DNA of 55,884 nucleotides. It comes from Bacillota bacterium. Its GTDB lineage: Bacteria > Bacillota > Clostridia > Lachnospirales > Lachnospiraceae. The notes under the pieces were generated by a model. That model worked only from the letters and a program-made list of their open reading frames with translations, was not told the origin of the DNA and did no database searches. A program made the position numbers and the translations under genes. Positions within the stretch are counted from its first letter, which is position 1; each line of letters starts with the position of its first letter. Shown piece by piece: positions 26,569 to 35,653 of the stretch. The stretch spans positions 1-55,884 of the forward strand of contig JAEZOB010000029.1 in the NCBI GenBank assembly GCA_023414355.1, given 5' to 3'.

Positions 26569-27145
26569 TGATCCACACAATAATGCACATAATTGAGAGT
26601 ATTTTTGTATATAATTTACTATTTTGTTAATATTATATAATTTATTATTAAATTTTCATTACATACATGTAATTGTCCGACAACATGGATGTCAAGCATT
26701 CAAATTTAACTTTTGGGTCCCAAATTACGATTTATCATAAGTTACAAAACGCACTTTCGTTATTGACACCCATTCAACCGTGCGACAAGAGTAGTTTATC
26801 CCTGTGGATAATGTGGATAAATCGGTGTATAACTTCCATTTGTTAAAAAATAAGCTTTCCTGCCTGTGGATAACTTTTTGACAAACCATACAAATGAACC
26901 GATTATATGTCAATTATTCCCATCTTCAGGCTATCTTTTGTGCAAAATGTATACTTTCATCTTTGTCAATAGGTATTTCCGATAATTTTTCAGCAATTAC
27001 TTCCTCAGAAAACGTCTCTTAAATTTAATCAATTTCATATTTATTGTTTCACTTCTTCTAATATTCCGTGTTCAACAATATTCATACCTAGAATTATGAA
27101 AGCACCTAAATATAGAAAAACGGGAGGATCATGAACTTATCCACA
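26569..27145. other. DnaA-box cluster in a gene-free AT-rich region
   Basis: Within the gene-free 26386-27397 stretch there are four perfect DnaA boxes (TTATCCACA or its complement): 26803-26811 and 26812-26820 directly abutting, 26865-26873, and 27137-27145 in the opposite orientation. Two one-mismatch boxes lie at 26569-26577 and 26824-26832. An extremely AT-rich block (about 26581-26680) adjoins them. No dnaA or dnaN is nearby and gene direction does not switch, so this is more likely a DnaA-titrating or regulatory cluster than the chromosomal origin. Confidence 0.75.
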
Positions 27146-27162
27146 AGCTCATAATCTTCCCG
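27121..27162 (-). terminator. Terminator-like hairpin with a DnaA box in its upper part
   Basis: Arms CGGGAGGATCATGA and TCATAATCTTCCCG pair with two G-U or mismatch positions. On the minus strand CCCGTTTTTCTATATTT follows. The upper part holds TTATCCACA (27137-27145). A weaker hairpin (27340-27363, AAGGGG/CCCCTT) lies nearer the PilZ gene stop. Confidence 0.6.
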
Positions 27163-27397
27163 ATATTAAGACAATTTTTCTTTTTATTCTTATAATTTTG
27201 GCTAAAGCCTCTAATTCTCATGCTGTCTTCACTCACACCACTATAACTAAAAACCTTCATGAGAAACCATCAGCCTCCCAATTGAACACAGTTCGCTTTT
27301 GGATGCATATTCGCTGCATCCCGCGTATCGATATCATAAAAGGGGCTATATGTAATTCCCCTTATCATATATTGTATTAACACCCTAATTATTTATA

Positions 27398-27820
27398 TTA
27401 TTCAGATTTCATATTCATCTCAGTCTTTGCCTCATCAGCCGGCAGGGGCTTATTATTCTCTTTGATTAATTTCTTCTCGTACTTATCCACCTTATCCGCC
27501 AGGAAAGGAGCAAGGCCCACGAACTCAGCACCATATACCTTATTATTAAATTCGGTGATATGTGCCCTGATAATCTGTATCACCACAATAAAGAAGTCAC
27601 CGTCTCCCAGATTGATCCTTCCTCTGAAATAATAGCCCAAGGGAAGGCTTGCATCGCTGATGAAGCCAATTCCGCTCTTGGAAATGTCAAACACAGATAC
27701 AGAAGCATTCAGATTCTTTATTACGATATTATCCTGTTTAAAGACCTCATCTACTTCAAGATGAAGCTCTATCGGGAGTCTTTTATACTTTCGTCTCTCC
27801 CTAATCTCGTTCTCTGTCAT
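27398..27820 (-). CDS. PilZ-domain protein, probable c-di-GMP receptor
   Basis: 140 residues with one PilZ domain. The RRKYKRLPI segment (residues about 9-17) supplies the RxxxR arginines and DISKSGIGF (about 45-53) the [D/N]xSxxG motif that binds cyclic di-GMP. A charged C-terminal tail follows residue 115. No other domain is fused. Likely links c-di-GMP to motility or surface processes. The partner is unknown. The start has GGAGGG 6 bases upstream. Confidence 0.88.
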   Translation of the reverse strand: MTENEIRERRKYKRLPIELHLEVDEVFKQDNIVIKNLNASVSVFDISKSGIGFISDASLPLGYYFRGRINLGDGDFFIVVIQIIRAHITEFNNKVYGAEFVGLAPFLADKVDKYEKKLIKENNKPLPADEAKTEMNMKSE

Positions 27821-27992
27821 ACAAACCCTCCATGTACCGTGAAGCAGGTACGCTAAATTATGAGCACTACACTTATAACATATGGCAACCTCTGCTGTGA
27901 CACCAATCCTACCTTATTATTCTAGCATACTTTTCTATATTTTCCAACAGAGAATCAGTCCCGTCTTATTGTTCCCGATATTGGAATCGAAA

Positions 27993-28036
27993 AAGCCCCC
28001 GGAGTCGGAGGCTTGTGATTCCTTCCCGAGGGGCTT
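27993..28036 (-). terminator. Terminator of the NlpC/P60 gene
   Basis: AAGCCCC (with CGG extension) pairs with GGGGCTT in a 44-nt hairpin, followed on the minus strand by TTTTTCG. It begins 30 bases after the stop at 28067. Confidence 0.75.
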
Positions 28037-28066
28037 ATGGCAACAATGTTGGTCTATTACTTTCTT

Positions 28067-29299
28067 CTAATTAACTACTCTTCTCACACAATAGATGTCT
28101 CTGTACTTGACATTTGATCTGATAATACCCTGGCGGGAGTTAGCCGCATGCACTATCATACCATTACCGATATACATCGCTACATGGTTAACAGTTCCTC
28201 TACTGTTTGTATAGAATACCAGATCACCCGGAACCATTTCTGATTCGCTGACTCTTCTACCGGCTCCTACCGCCTGATCTCTGGAGGTTCTCGGTATACT
28301 ATAACCAAAGTCAGCGTAGACAGCCTGTACAAATCCGGAACAGTCAGCCCCTCTGGTAAGGCTTTCGCCTCCCCAAACATAACGATTTCCAACAAACTTC
28401 TGTGCATAGGTTATAATATCACTGCGAAGAGATGATCCCGAACCTGACGAGGTCGATGGTTTATCATCCTGATCAGAATCTGCATCCTTCTGCTCCTCTT
28501 TTTGTCTTCTCGCCTCTTCTTCACGTTCAGCCTTTTCCTGTGCCAGCTTTTCCTTACGTTCCCGCTCAGCCCGCTCAGCCTCCTGCTGTTCACGCAGAAT
28601 TCGCTGTTCCTCTGCAACTGAAATAGCAAATTTAAACTCAACCTTAATGTCAACAAATTCTCTCGATACAAAACCAGTAAAATCTCCACCGGTATCTTCA
28701 TCCGTGCCTAAGACAATCTCTACCCAATCTCCGCTGACCTTTTTCACGGGATAAGTCTCACCACCCGGAATTAAAGTCAGAATTTTGGAATCCACACTCT
28801 TTTCTTCTCTCACTCTTAAGGTCTGTGTATTGACAGTTGCATACTGAGATGCGTATTCATCCACCATTGCCTCGGCATTATCACCGATTGCCAAAAAGTT
28901 AGAGGCTATGTAGCCCTTCACATCACCGGACTGGATCTTCACCCAATCCTCTTCCAGACGCTCCAGAATATCTGCGGCACACCCACGGTAAAGCTTTCCG
29001 ACTACTTCGCTGTCGGTAGACGGCTCTTTTCTGACGTTGACATAACTGTCTGCTACGGATACGCCCAGATTTGCATAAGGGGAAACAATCTCTGTCTTTA
29101 ATATATTCACCAAGGTCTCATCTGCGGCTACCTTATTACCGTCGTTAGATGAGTAATAATTGTCTAATAAATAAGCGAAACCAGCTACGCCTTGCTCTGT
29201 CGGAATCGTATCCGCTTTTGCAATCGCTGCCGGTATCGCCATATATATTGCGGCTGAAGCTACAATTAAAGTTGCCTTTCTAGCCCAAATTCTGTTCAT
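28067..29299 (-). CDS. Secreted cell-wall hydrolase with SH3 domains and an NlpC/P60 domain
   Basis: 410 residues. A signal peptide (about 1-29) is followed by two bacterial SH3 domains (about 78-137 and 150-220, YVNVRKEPSTDSEVVGK and LRVREEKSVDSKIL), a charged coiled-coil linker rich in E, R and K (about 230-275), a Ser/Gly hinge, and a C-terminal NlpC/P60 peptidase. Catalytic Cys320 (GADCSGFVQ), His372 (VNHVAMYIG) and His384 are present. It should cut peptidoglycan stem peptides during growth or separation. A perfect promoter lies at 29371-29399. Confidence 0.93.
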   Translation of the reverse strand: MNRIWARKATLIVASAAIYMAIPAAIAKADTIPTEQGVAGFAYLLDNYYSSNDGNKVAADETLVNILKTEIVSPYANLGVSVADSYVNVRKEPSTDSEVVGKLYRGCAADILERLEEDWVKIQSGDVKGYIASNFLAIGDNAEAMVDEYASQYATVNTQTLRVREEKSVDSKILTLIPGGETYPVKKVSGDWVEIVLGTDEDTGGDFTGFVSREFVDIKVEFKFAISVAEEQRILREQQEAERAERERKEKLAQEKAEREEEARRQKEEQKDADSDQDDKPSTSSGSGSSLRSDIITYAQKFVGNRYVWGGESLTRGADCSGFVQAVYADFGYSIPRTSRDQAVGAGRRVSESEMVPGDLVFYTNSRGTVNHVAMYIGNGMIVHAANSRQGIIRSNVKYRDIYCVRRVVN

Positions 29300-29370
29300 T
29301 CCTATACCTCCCAGGTACCCAGCAATCCGTAATAAGGAATTATTACGAAATTATTACATCTGACGAGGTA

Positions 29371-29399
29371 ATTATATCAAAAATGCCACTTTGTGTCAA
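29371..29399 (-). promoter_or_regulatory. Promoter of the NlpC/P60 gene
   Basis: TTGACA (29394-29399), exactly 17 bases, TATAAT (29371-29376) on the minus strand, about 70 bases before the start. Confidence 0.9.
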
Positions 29400-29480
29400 C
29401 ATTAAACAAGTTAAAACGACAATTAATTTTACAATAAACCGCTATTTTTAAGTGTTTTCAGATAATATTACACATTTTTC

Positions 29481-30401
29481 CTATTCCAAATTATTCAAAT
29501 ACTTTTCTACACCTGTAATTGCATTAGCACCATCAGCCGCCGCCGTTATGATTTGCCTCAGCTCCTTTGTTCTGACATCTCCAGCTGCAAATATGCCCGG
29601 AATATTTGTCTCACAATTCTCACCAGCAATGATATAGCCCGCATCGTCAGTAGCTACTACTTTCTTATAGATATCGGAGCTGGGAAGATAGCCTACAGCA
29701 ATAAATACCCCAGCCAGATCATAACTTGTTTTCTCCTTCGTCTTCACATTGGATACTTCTATGGCCTCTACCTTATCCTTTCCGAGAATCCTGTCTACTA
29801 CACTGTCCCATAATACTGTTACATTCTCAAGCGCAAGCAGCCTGGAGGAAATGCTTTTCGAAGCCCGAAATTGATCTCTCCTGTGAATCACATATACCTT
29901 CTGGCATAATCGGGCCAGAAAGATGGCATCCTCCACTGCAACATCTCCGCCTCCGATAACGGCAACTGTCTTGTTTTTAAAGAAAGCCCCGTCACAGGTT
30001 GCGCAGTAGGATACGCCCATCCCTGAAAGCTCTTCTTCTCCCGGTGTTCCCAGATGACGTGGAGCTCCTCCGGTCGCGATGATCACTGCCTTAGCTTTAT
30101 ATTGCGCTCCATTGTCCATAGTAATGATCTTGATCTCTCCCTCCAGAGCAAAATCGATCACTTCGCCATCGATAAATTCAGTTTCAAGCTTGTCGGCATG
30201 TTCCCTGAACTTCGTACTTAATTCAAACCCACTGATTCCCGGTGTACCGGGGTAATTGTCTACTTCATAGGTGTTTATAATCTGACCTCCGCTCAAACCG
30301 GCCTTCTCTATAACAGCTACCTTCAACTCTGCTCTTTTTGCATAGATTGCTGCCGCTAAGCCGGCAGGGCCCGAACCAATAATTACTACATCATAAAGCA
30401 T
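29481..30401 (-). CDS. trxB: Thioredoxin reductase
   Basis: 306 residues. The FAD-binding start IIGSGPAGLAAAIY is followed by the redox pair CATCDG at about Cys133 and Cys136, the NAD(P)H-binding GGGDVAVEDAIFLA, and the C-terminal FAD motif FAAGDVRTKELRQI. The nucleotide-contact segment reads VIHRRDQFRAS, an HRRxxxR pattern consistent with NADPH use. No thioredoxin gene is adjacent. AAGGAGG precedes the ATG. Confidence 0.95.
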   Translation of the reverse strand: MLYDVVIIGSGPAGLAAAIYAKRAELKVAVIEKAGLSGGQIINTYEVDNYPGTPGISGFELSTKFREHADKLETEFIDGEVIDFALEGEIKIITMDNGAQYKAKAVIIATGGAPRHLGTPGEEELSGMGVSYCATCDGAFFKNKTVAVIGGGDVAVEDAIFLARLCQKVYVIHRRDQFRASKSISSRLLALENVTVLWDSVVDRILGKDKVEAIEVSNVKTKEKTSYDLAGVFIAVGYLPSSDIYKKVVATDDAGYIIAGENCETNIPGIFAAGDVRTKELRQIITAAADGANAITGVEKYLNNLE

Positions 30402-30678
30402 AATCGTTTCCTCCTTAGATAATTTATTTGATTGTGACTTACTTCATATTTTGTATTATATTTATAGAACTTTTATAGTCGTATCATTGATTCCATTCGA
30501 TGATATGCTATAATAAAGGTATCGTATCGAACATGCAAGCACTGCTTATAGATCAATCCGTATCTTTCGCACCACGACAAGGATGATTATAATGATATAC
30601 CATCCTTTGTTCCTGTTCAGTAACATTATTACTTTTTAAACGCGGATTATTCAAGGAAACACTTGAAAGGAGTACCGT

Positions 30679-30864
30679 ATGACAATCTCCTCTATTGCAC
30701 CGAAGATCCCTCTCACTGTACCCGGTGCAGGCAATTTGGCCATAGATATTGCCGTATTTTCCAAAAGCCTGGATACCTTTCAGCAAACCGGCGAGAGTAT
30801 CGTTAAGATGATGGAGCAATCCGTCAATCCTAACGTTGGTAAAAACTTTGACATGACAGTCTAG
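30679..30864 (+). CDS. YjfB-like putative motility peptide
   Basis: 61 residues. The text DIAVFSKSLDTFQQTGESIV and the end MMEQSVNPNVGKNFDMTV follow the pattern of the YjfB family, small proteins found with flagellar regulons in Firmicutes. A GAAAGGAG site lies 6 bases upstream. TATAAT near 30510 with TTGATT 16 bases earlier may be its promoter. The strong hairpin at 30887-30920 closes the unit. Function is not established even in the family. Confidence 0.7.
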   Translation: MTISSIAPKIPLTVPGAGNLAIDIAVFSKSLDTFQQTGESIVKMMEQSVNPNVGKNFDMTV

Positions 30865-30886
30865 ATTATCTTTTATATGATTTAAA

Positions 30887-30920
30887 AATATGACAATGAT
30901 TATATAATCATTGTCATATT
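30887..30920. terminator. Perfect bidirectional terminator
   Basis: AATATGACAATGATTA pairs perfectly with TAATCATTGTCATATT around TA, followed by TTTT on the plus strand. It serves the YjfB-like gene and the convergent methyltransferase. Confidence 0.88.
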
Positions 30921-30947
30921 TTTTAGTTATCTTATCTGTTTATATTA

Positions 30948-31538
30948 TTATATCGCTTCATTCTTTCGCAGTAATATATAAATCCATTGTGCACTTACGT
31001 CCGGATTCAAATCGTCGCATTTCTCCATTTCGATAATCTCCAGGTTCTCATATCCTGAAATTAATTCCTTGATCGACTTGGTTCGATAATCCTTATAGTA
31101 CCTGCCATTACGTTCTCCTTCATAATCCCCGTAATAAAAGGACATAAATAAAACGCCATTATCCTTAAGACTTTTTACTACTTTCGCAAATATCTCTTCT
31201 ATCTGATCGCCAGGGACATGAAGCAGTGATGCACATGCCCATATTCCGTCAAAAACCTCATTGAAATCCATTTCAGCAAATGATAGATTCAATACATCTT
31301 GTCCGATATGTATACTCGCTAAGTCACACATTTCTTCAGATGCATCCATCGCAGTTACATCGAAGCCACAGGAAATAAAATACGCACTGTCTCTTCCCGA
31401 GCCGCAGCCCAAATCAAGAATACTGGCGCCTTCAGGCAACTGTGCGGTAAAGAGATCCCACAAAGTCTGCATATTAATATCTACTGTCTGCTCGAAGTAC
31501 TCCACCGCGTTCTTATCATAATACTCTACCGAGTCCAA
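30948..31538 (-). CDS. Class I SAM-dependent methyltransferase
   Basis: 196 residues. Motif I reads ILDLGCGSGRDSAYF (about residues 40-54), followed by the acidic DVTAMDASEEM and the motif-III-like region GIWACASLLHVPGDQIEEI. The fold is the small methyltransferase-11/25 type. The substrate cannot be read. Homologues sometimes act on tellurite or small molecules, which is not claimed here. The start is TTG with GGAGGG 8 bases upstream. Convergent with the YjfB-like gene. Confidence 0.85.
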   Translation of the reverse strand: MDSVEYYDKNAVEYFEQTVDINMQTLWDLFTAQLPEGASILDLGCGSGRDSAYFISCGFDVTAMDASEEMCDLASIHIGQDVLNLSFAEMDFNEVFDGIWACASLLHVPGDQIEEIFAKVVKSLKDNGVLFMSFYYGDYEGERNGRYYKDYRTKSIKELISGYENLEIIEMEKCDDLNPDVSAQWIYILLRKNEAI

Positions 31539-31719
31539 TTAATTATCCCTCCTTTATAAACAAGCTTATTATAACAAATATAATTTCAGAATACCAGCAT
31601 TTTTAAGCGAAATAGCAAAATCTCCTGTGTTTTCAAAAAAAACTATTTAAAATGCTAAAGTAATGCTATAATAGAAAAATAATTATGAATTGTTTTCCAT
31701 TTACGAAAGGCTGACCTCA

Positions 31720-32433
31720 ATGTATACCTTCAACAGTACCGTGCGATATACCGAACTAAATCATTTCAAAGGATGTATGGATCCTTCCGGTATCATAAAT
31801 TATTTCCAGGATTGTAGCACCTTTCAATCAGAAGAGATGGGCGTAGGGCTTCAATATCTGAATGAGCACAAAAAAGTTTGGCTATTAAACTCTTGGCAGC
31901 TTCAGCTTCTTCAACCCATCCATCTCGGAGAAAGGATTTCGGTTTGTACCTGGCCTTACGATTTTAAAGGGTTTTACGGATACCGCAACTTTATCATGAA
32001 GAGTGAAAAGGATGTAGTATTGGCGGCAGCAAATTCCATTTGGGTATATATAGACACAGCTACCGGCAGACCTACCAGAATTCCTGAGGATTGTCTTGGC
32101 TACACAATTGAACCGCCCTATCCTATGGAGCCTGCGACAAGAAAGATAAGCATTCCAAAGGACTTCCTGGCGCAGTCCCCCATAACCGTGATGAAATCCA
32201 ATATCGATTCGTATAACCATGTAAATAATGGGCAATACATTAAGATGGCGGAAGAATTTCTGCCTTCGGAGTATAAAATCTTATCCATGAGAACGGAATA
32301 TCGTATGCAGGCTGTTCTTGGCGACACGATCCTACCCTTAGTTACCAAAGAAAAGGATCATTATACTATTGTTCTGGCAGATACAAAGAGCAGACCTTAT
32401 GCTATCGTTGAATTCGACGGCATACACGAGTAA
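31720..32433 (+). CDS. Acyl-ACP thioesterase family protein
   Basis: 237 residues with a double hot-dog fold. The start TFNSTVRYTELNHFKGCMDP and the first-half WQLQLLQPIHLGERI match bacterial FatA/FatB-like acyl-ACP thioesterases. The second half carries the catalytic stretch NIDSYNHVNNGQYI, with Asn and His in the expected positions. It would release fatty acids from ACP. The ATG at 31720 has GAAAGG 9 bases upstream. The next gene follows after 22 bases, as an operon. Confidence 0.85.
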   Translation: MYTFNSTVRYTELNHFKGCMDPSGIINYFQDCSTFQSEEMGVGLQYLNEHKKVWLLNSWQLQLLQPIHLGERISVCTWPYDFKGFYGYRNFIMKSEKDVVLAAANSIWVYIDTATGRPTRIPEDCLGYTIEPPYPMEPATRKISIPKDFLAQSPITVMKSNIDSYNHVNNGQYIKMAEEFLPSEYKILSMRTEYRMQAVLGDTILPLVTKEKDHYTIVLADTKSRPYAIVEFDGIHE

Positions 32434-32455
32434 TTCGTTAAGAAAGGAAATTGAT

Positions 32456-33292
32456 ATGATAGAATTAGGAAAGTATCAAAAACTGGAGGTCGTGAAGAAA
32501 ACCGACTTTGGTGTATACTTAAGCGCAGAAGGAAAAGAATCCAAGCACACCGTCCTTCTTCCCGCAAGAGAGGTTCCCGAGGGAACTGCTACAGGTGATT
32601 GGCTGGAAGTTTTTCTTTATCGCGACTCCGAAGACAGAGAAATTGCAACCACCGCCAAGGTGCCTGTGACAATCGGCGAGCTGGCCGTTTTGCGGGTAAA
32701 GGAAGTCAGTAAGGTCGGCGCTTTTCTTGATTGGGGATTAATGAAGGATCTTCTTCTTCCCTTTAAGGAACAAACCAGAAAAGTCGAGGAAGGGGATCAA
32801 ATTCTTGTGACCCTTTATTTGGACAAGAGCAAACGGTTATGCGCCACGATGAAGGTATATCATTTGTTGTCTTCCGATGCACCTTATAAGAAAGATGACC
32901 TGGTATCAGGTATTATTTATGACGAGATTGACGCCTTTGGTATCTTTGTTGCCGTAGATAATCGCTATTCTGCTATGTTGCCGAAGAACGAACTTTTCTC
33001 TCCTGTTAAGATTGGCGATATCATCAAGGCAAGAGTCGTAGAGGTTCGCGAGGATGGCAAGCTGACCCTCAGCTTACGTGAAAAAAGCCATGTTCAGATG
33101 GATAAAGATGCTGAGATAATCATGAACAAGCTGACCGCTGCCGGAGGCTTTCTTCCTTTTCACGACGGATCCGATGCAGAAGCAATCAAATCAGAATTCA
33201 GAATCAGCAAAAATGCATTTAAAAGAGCGATCGGAAAATTATATAAATCAGGCAGTATCGTAATATCAAATGAAGGAATTAAACTTTTATAA
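32456..33292 (+). CDS. CvfB-like S1-domain RNA-binding protein
   Basis: 278 residues in the CvfB layout: three S1-like domains in tandem (GKYQKLEVVKKTDFGVYL, then LRVKEVSKVGAFLDWGLMKD, then SGIIYDEIDAFGIFVAVDN) and a C-terminal winged helix (about 215-278, SEFRISKNAFKRAIGKLY). CvfB binds RNA and affects virulence-factor expression in Staphylococcus. The target here is unknown. GAAAGGAAA lies 5 bases before the ATG. Terminated by the hairpin at 33302-33362. Confidence 0.88.
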   Translation: MIELGKYQKLEVVKKTDFGVYLSAEGKESKHTVLLPAREVPEGTATGDWLEVFLYRDSEDREIATTAKVPVTIGELAVLRVKEVSKVGAFLDWGLMKDLLLPFKEQTRKVEEGDQILVTLYLDKSKRLCATMKVYHLLSSDAPYKKDDLVSGIIYDEIDAFGIFVAVDNRYSAMLPKNELFSPVKIGDIIKARVVEVREDGKLTLSLREKSHVQMDKDAEIIMNKLTAAGGFLPFHDGSDAEAIKSEFRISKNAFKRAIGKLYKSGSIVISNEGIKLL

Positions 33293-33301
33293 CAACATAA
33301 A

Positions 33302-33362
33302 GAGCTTAAGAACGAAGTATAATGTCAGACGACTGCATTCAAAATACTAAATTCTTAAGCTC
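33302..33362. terminator. Long terminator between convergent cvfB and yvyF
   Basis: GAGCTTAAGAA (33302-33312) pairs with TTCTTAAGCTC (33352-33362). Inner pairs AGTAT/ATACT and AATG/CATT extend the stem. ATTTATTTTAT follows on the plus strand. Confidence 0.75.
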
Positions 33363-33401
33363 ATTTATTTTATCTGTTATGAGATTTATTTATTTTCCCA
33401 T

Positions 33402-33809
33402 TTAATTCAGGAAACGCATCTTCGGATTTTCACGGGGATCCTTTGGCTTTTGAGCAGGTGCCGGCTTATCTTCATGATATAGATTTCCCAAGCCCTTCGC
33501 CAGCTTGTCCTTACAGTTCTTACAATAGCGTCCTGTCTTAATCGTAATTCCGCACGCTTCGCATTCCAGACCGATCATAGAATCTTCAGCAAAGGCCAGT
33601 CTTTCTTCTCGAATCCACTGCTTAATCTGTGAAATCGGTATATCCATTTCTTCAGAAACCTCTTGGATACCACAACGCGGATGATCATATACATATTCCT
33701 TGACTTCTTCAAATTTGACGTCAAGAGCTTGAGCACAATTTGGGCACAACGGCGGACCTGACAAGTAATTGAACAGTTTACCGCAACCTTTACAATTCCT
33801 AACATCCAT
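33402..33809 (-). CDS. yvyF: YvyF-family flagellar operon protein
   Basis: 135 residues. Two zinc-ribbon pairs flank a helix-turn-helix: CKGCGKLFNYLSGPPLCPNC at about 5-24, the HTH near 45-70 (SEEMDIPISQIKQWIREERL), and CEACGITIKTGRYCKNC at about 86-102. YvyF is a flagellar operon protein. In Bacillus it lies after comFC and before flgM, and the same comFC-yvyF order is seen here. The ATG at 33809 has AGGAGG 7 bases upstream. No flgM follows. Confidence 0.88.
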   Translation of the reverse strand: MDVRNCKGCGKLFNYLSGPPLCPNCAQALDVKFEEVKEYVYDHPRCGIQEVSEEMDIPISQIKQWIREERLAFAEDSMIGLECEACGITIKTGRYCKNCKDKLAKGLGNLYHEDKPAPAQKPKDPRENPKMRFLN

Positions 33810-33820
33810 AATATTACCTC

Positions 33821-34543
33821 CTAATAACCTTTTCCTATGCATAGTACAATAAAATAAACTTCTTCTATACCATTGGATTTTAATACATTAGTACAAGCTT
33901 CCATCGTACTGCCTGTTGTATATATGTCATCCACCAGTAATATCCTTGATAGTTTATAAGGATAGGTGGCTACCAACTTATCATTCAGCTGAAAGGCTTC
34001 CATAAGATTACGTAATCTTTCTTTATCATTCAGCTTTTTCTGAGGCAGAGTCTTTTTCGTCCTAAGGAGTAAATCTGAAAGCACCGGAATCTGCAATTTC
34101 TTTCCAAGCCCACGTGCAAGTATGTCTGCCTGATTATATCCGCGTTCGATATATTTACTGATATGAACCGGTACCGGAACGATCGCATCCGGTAAGAGTC
34201 TTTGTATCCGGTCTCCATAGTGTCTCAGAATTTCACTGGTATAATAGGCTGCATATTCCTTTTTATTATGATATTTAAAATTCGCTATGGATTGCTTCAT
34301 CACATCATCATATACCCAGACCGAAAACCCGTTGTTATAATGGAAGCTTCTGCGTTCACAATCACTGCAGTATTCTTTCTCATTCAACTCAATTGGTTTT
34401 GAACACTTTTTACAACGCGGTTCAGTTACCAGGGAGGGTTTCTCCTCACAGGCTTTACAGACAAGCCTTCCCTTTGGAATTACAATATCTCCGCAAAGAG
34501 GGCATCTGGCCGGATAGATCATGTCTAATATCGTACGAAGCAA
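33821..34543 (-). CDS. comFC: ComF-family phosphoribosyltransferase-like protein
   Basis: About 240 residues. N-terminal zinc-binding cysteines (CPLCGD, CKAC, CKKC, CSDC within the first 60 residues) precede a type I phosphoribosyltransferase domain whose PRPP motif reads ILLVDDIYTTGSTMEA. ComFC assists DNA uptake in competent bacteria, and its biochemical role is uncertain. The TTG start at 34543 has only a distant AAGGG site. An ATG at 34522 is the alternative. It is followed by yvyF after 11 bases. Confidence 0.88.
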   Translation of the reverse strand: MLRTILDMIYPARCPLCGDIVIPKGRLVCKACEEKPSLVTEPRCKKCSKPIELNEKEYCSDCERRSFHYNNGFSVWVYDDVMKQSIANFKYHNKKEYAAYYTSEILRHYGDRIQRLLPDAIVPVPVHISKYIERGYNQADILARGLGKKLQIPVLSDLLLRTKKTLPQKKLNDKERLRNLMEAFQLNDKLVATYPYKLSRILLVDDIYTTGSTMEACTNVLKSNGIEEVYFIVLCIGKGY

Positions 34544-34559
34544 TTTAACGTTTCATCCC

Positions 34560-35486
34560 TTACGTAAATAATTTTTTCGGATAGTCACCCCGATCGATCA
34601 ATGCTCTGATTGAGTTCACGACAACTTCCTTATCTTCCTTATATGTTACTCCAAACCAGCGGTCCGGTGTTTTTAATACCTTTACCTCAACCTGTCCTGC
34701 TTTTACGAGATCTCCGATGACAGTCGGAAGAAGATATTCTTTCTTGATATCATTCTCATCAAGCTTTGATAAGAACTCCACAAAACCAGGTTCCAGATAG
34801 TCAAAAAGCTCCGGACGGAAGCCCCACATGTTCATCGAAACCGCACTGTCCAATGGAAGCGTAAATTCATTGCCTGTTGCATCCTTTGCTACTGCATGAT
34901 CTCCTGACGGAACAATTCCCGAGGTTTCGTTAATATCAATCAGCACGCCTTTCTCATTTACCTTACACACACCACGGGTAACCGCTCCGTTCTCGCTCAA
35001 GGTATTACCAAGGATAAATCCGGCCATGCAGTATTGACTGCTCTTGTTTGATTCATTATTTAGAAAATCATATAGAATCTTAAAACCTTCTTTTCCGTAA
35101 TAATCATCTGCATTGATCACTGCAAAAGGTTCCTTAACAGCTTTTTTACAGCACAGAATTGCTTGTCCTGTTCCCCATGGTTTTGTTCTTTCCTCCGGCT
35201 TATGAAAGCCCTTTGGGAGCTGGTCCAATTCTTGAAAAACATACTCAACCTTTACCTGTTTTGCAATCCGTTCTCCTATGATTTCCTTAAAATCCTTCTC
35301 TAAATCCTTACGAATAATAAAGACCACCTTATCGAAACCCGCTCTCAAAGCATCATAGATGGAGTAGTCCATTATAATCTCACCACCGGGGCCAACCGGC
35401 TCCAGCTGTTTTATCCCTCCGTATCGGCTGCCCATGCCAGCTGCCATAATTACTAAAGTCGTATCTGCCAAAGCAATCGCCTCCAT
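34560..35486 (-). CDS. NDP-sugar nucleotidyltransferase family protein
   Basis: 308 residues of the GT-A nucleotidyltransferase fold. The nucleotide-binding loop reads VIMAAGMGSRYGGIKQLEPV, with the metal/product region NADDYYGKEGFK at about 120-131. Unlike GlmU or RmlA, the C-terminal third has no hexapeptide repeats. The family is common in Lachnospiraceae and Bacteroidetes without an assigned sugar. It may activate a sugar-1-phosphate for surface glycans. Separate terminator hairpins lie on the upstream side (35607-35642). comFC follows after 16 bases. Confidence 0.82.
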   Translation of the reverse strand: MEAIALADTTLVIMAAGMGSRYGGIKQLEPVGPGGEIIMDYSIYDALRAGFDKVVFIIRKDLEKDFKEIIGERIAKQVKVEYVFQELDQLPKGFHKPEERTKPWGTGQAILCCKKAVKEPFAVINADDYYGKEGFKILYDFLNNESNKSSQYCMAGFILGNTLSENGAVTRGVCKVNEKGVLIDINETSGIVPSGDHAVAKDATGNEFTLPLDSAVSMNMWGFRPELFDYLEPGFVEFLSKLDENDIKKEYLLPTVIGDLVKAGQVEVKVLKTPDRWFGVTYKEDKEVVVNSIRALIDRGDYPKKLFT

Positions 35487-35606
35487 ACCTGTTTATATTT
35501 TGTATTATTTCCGTACGTTATAGTTATTATATCTTACTTTAAAATAAAATGCACTATAAAATTGATTTTTGATTAAAGCCATTTGATATTTCGCTCTATT
35601 ATATAA

Positions 35607-35642
35607 GAAAAGAGACAAAATGTAACCATTCTGCCTCTTTTC
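35607..35642 (-). terminator. Terminator of the 203-residue helical protein gene
   Basis: GAAAAGAGACAAAATG pairs with CATTCTGCCTCTTTTC with two mismatches around a 4-base loop. T-rich sequence follows on the minus strand. Confidence 0.65.
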
Positions 35643-35653
35643 TTCCTATTTTA

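Noticed and set aside
26725..26913. A 62-codon minus-strand frame across the DnaA boxes
   Set aside because: It has no ribosome binding site and runs through the repeated DnaA boxes.
26569..27145. The DnaA-box cluster as the chromosomal origin
   Set aside because: No dnaA, dnaN or rpmH nearby and gene orientation does not change across the region.
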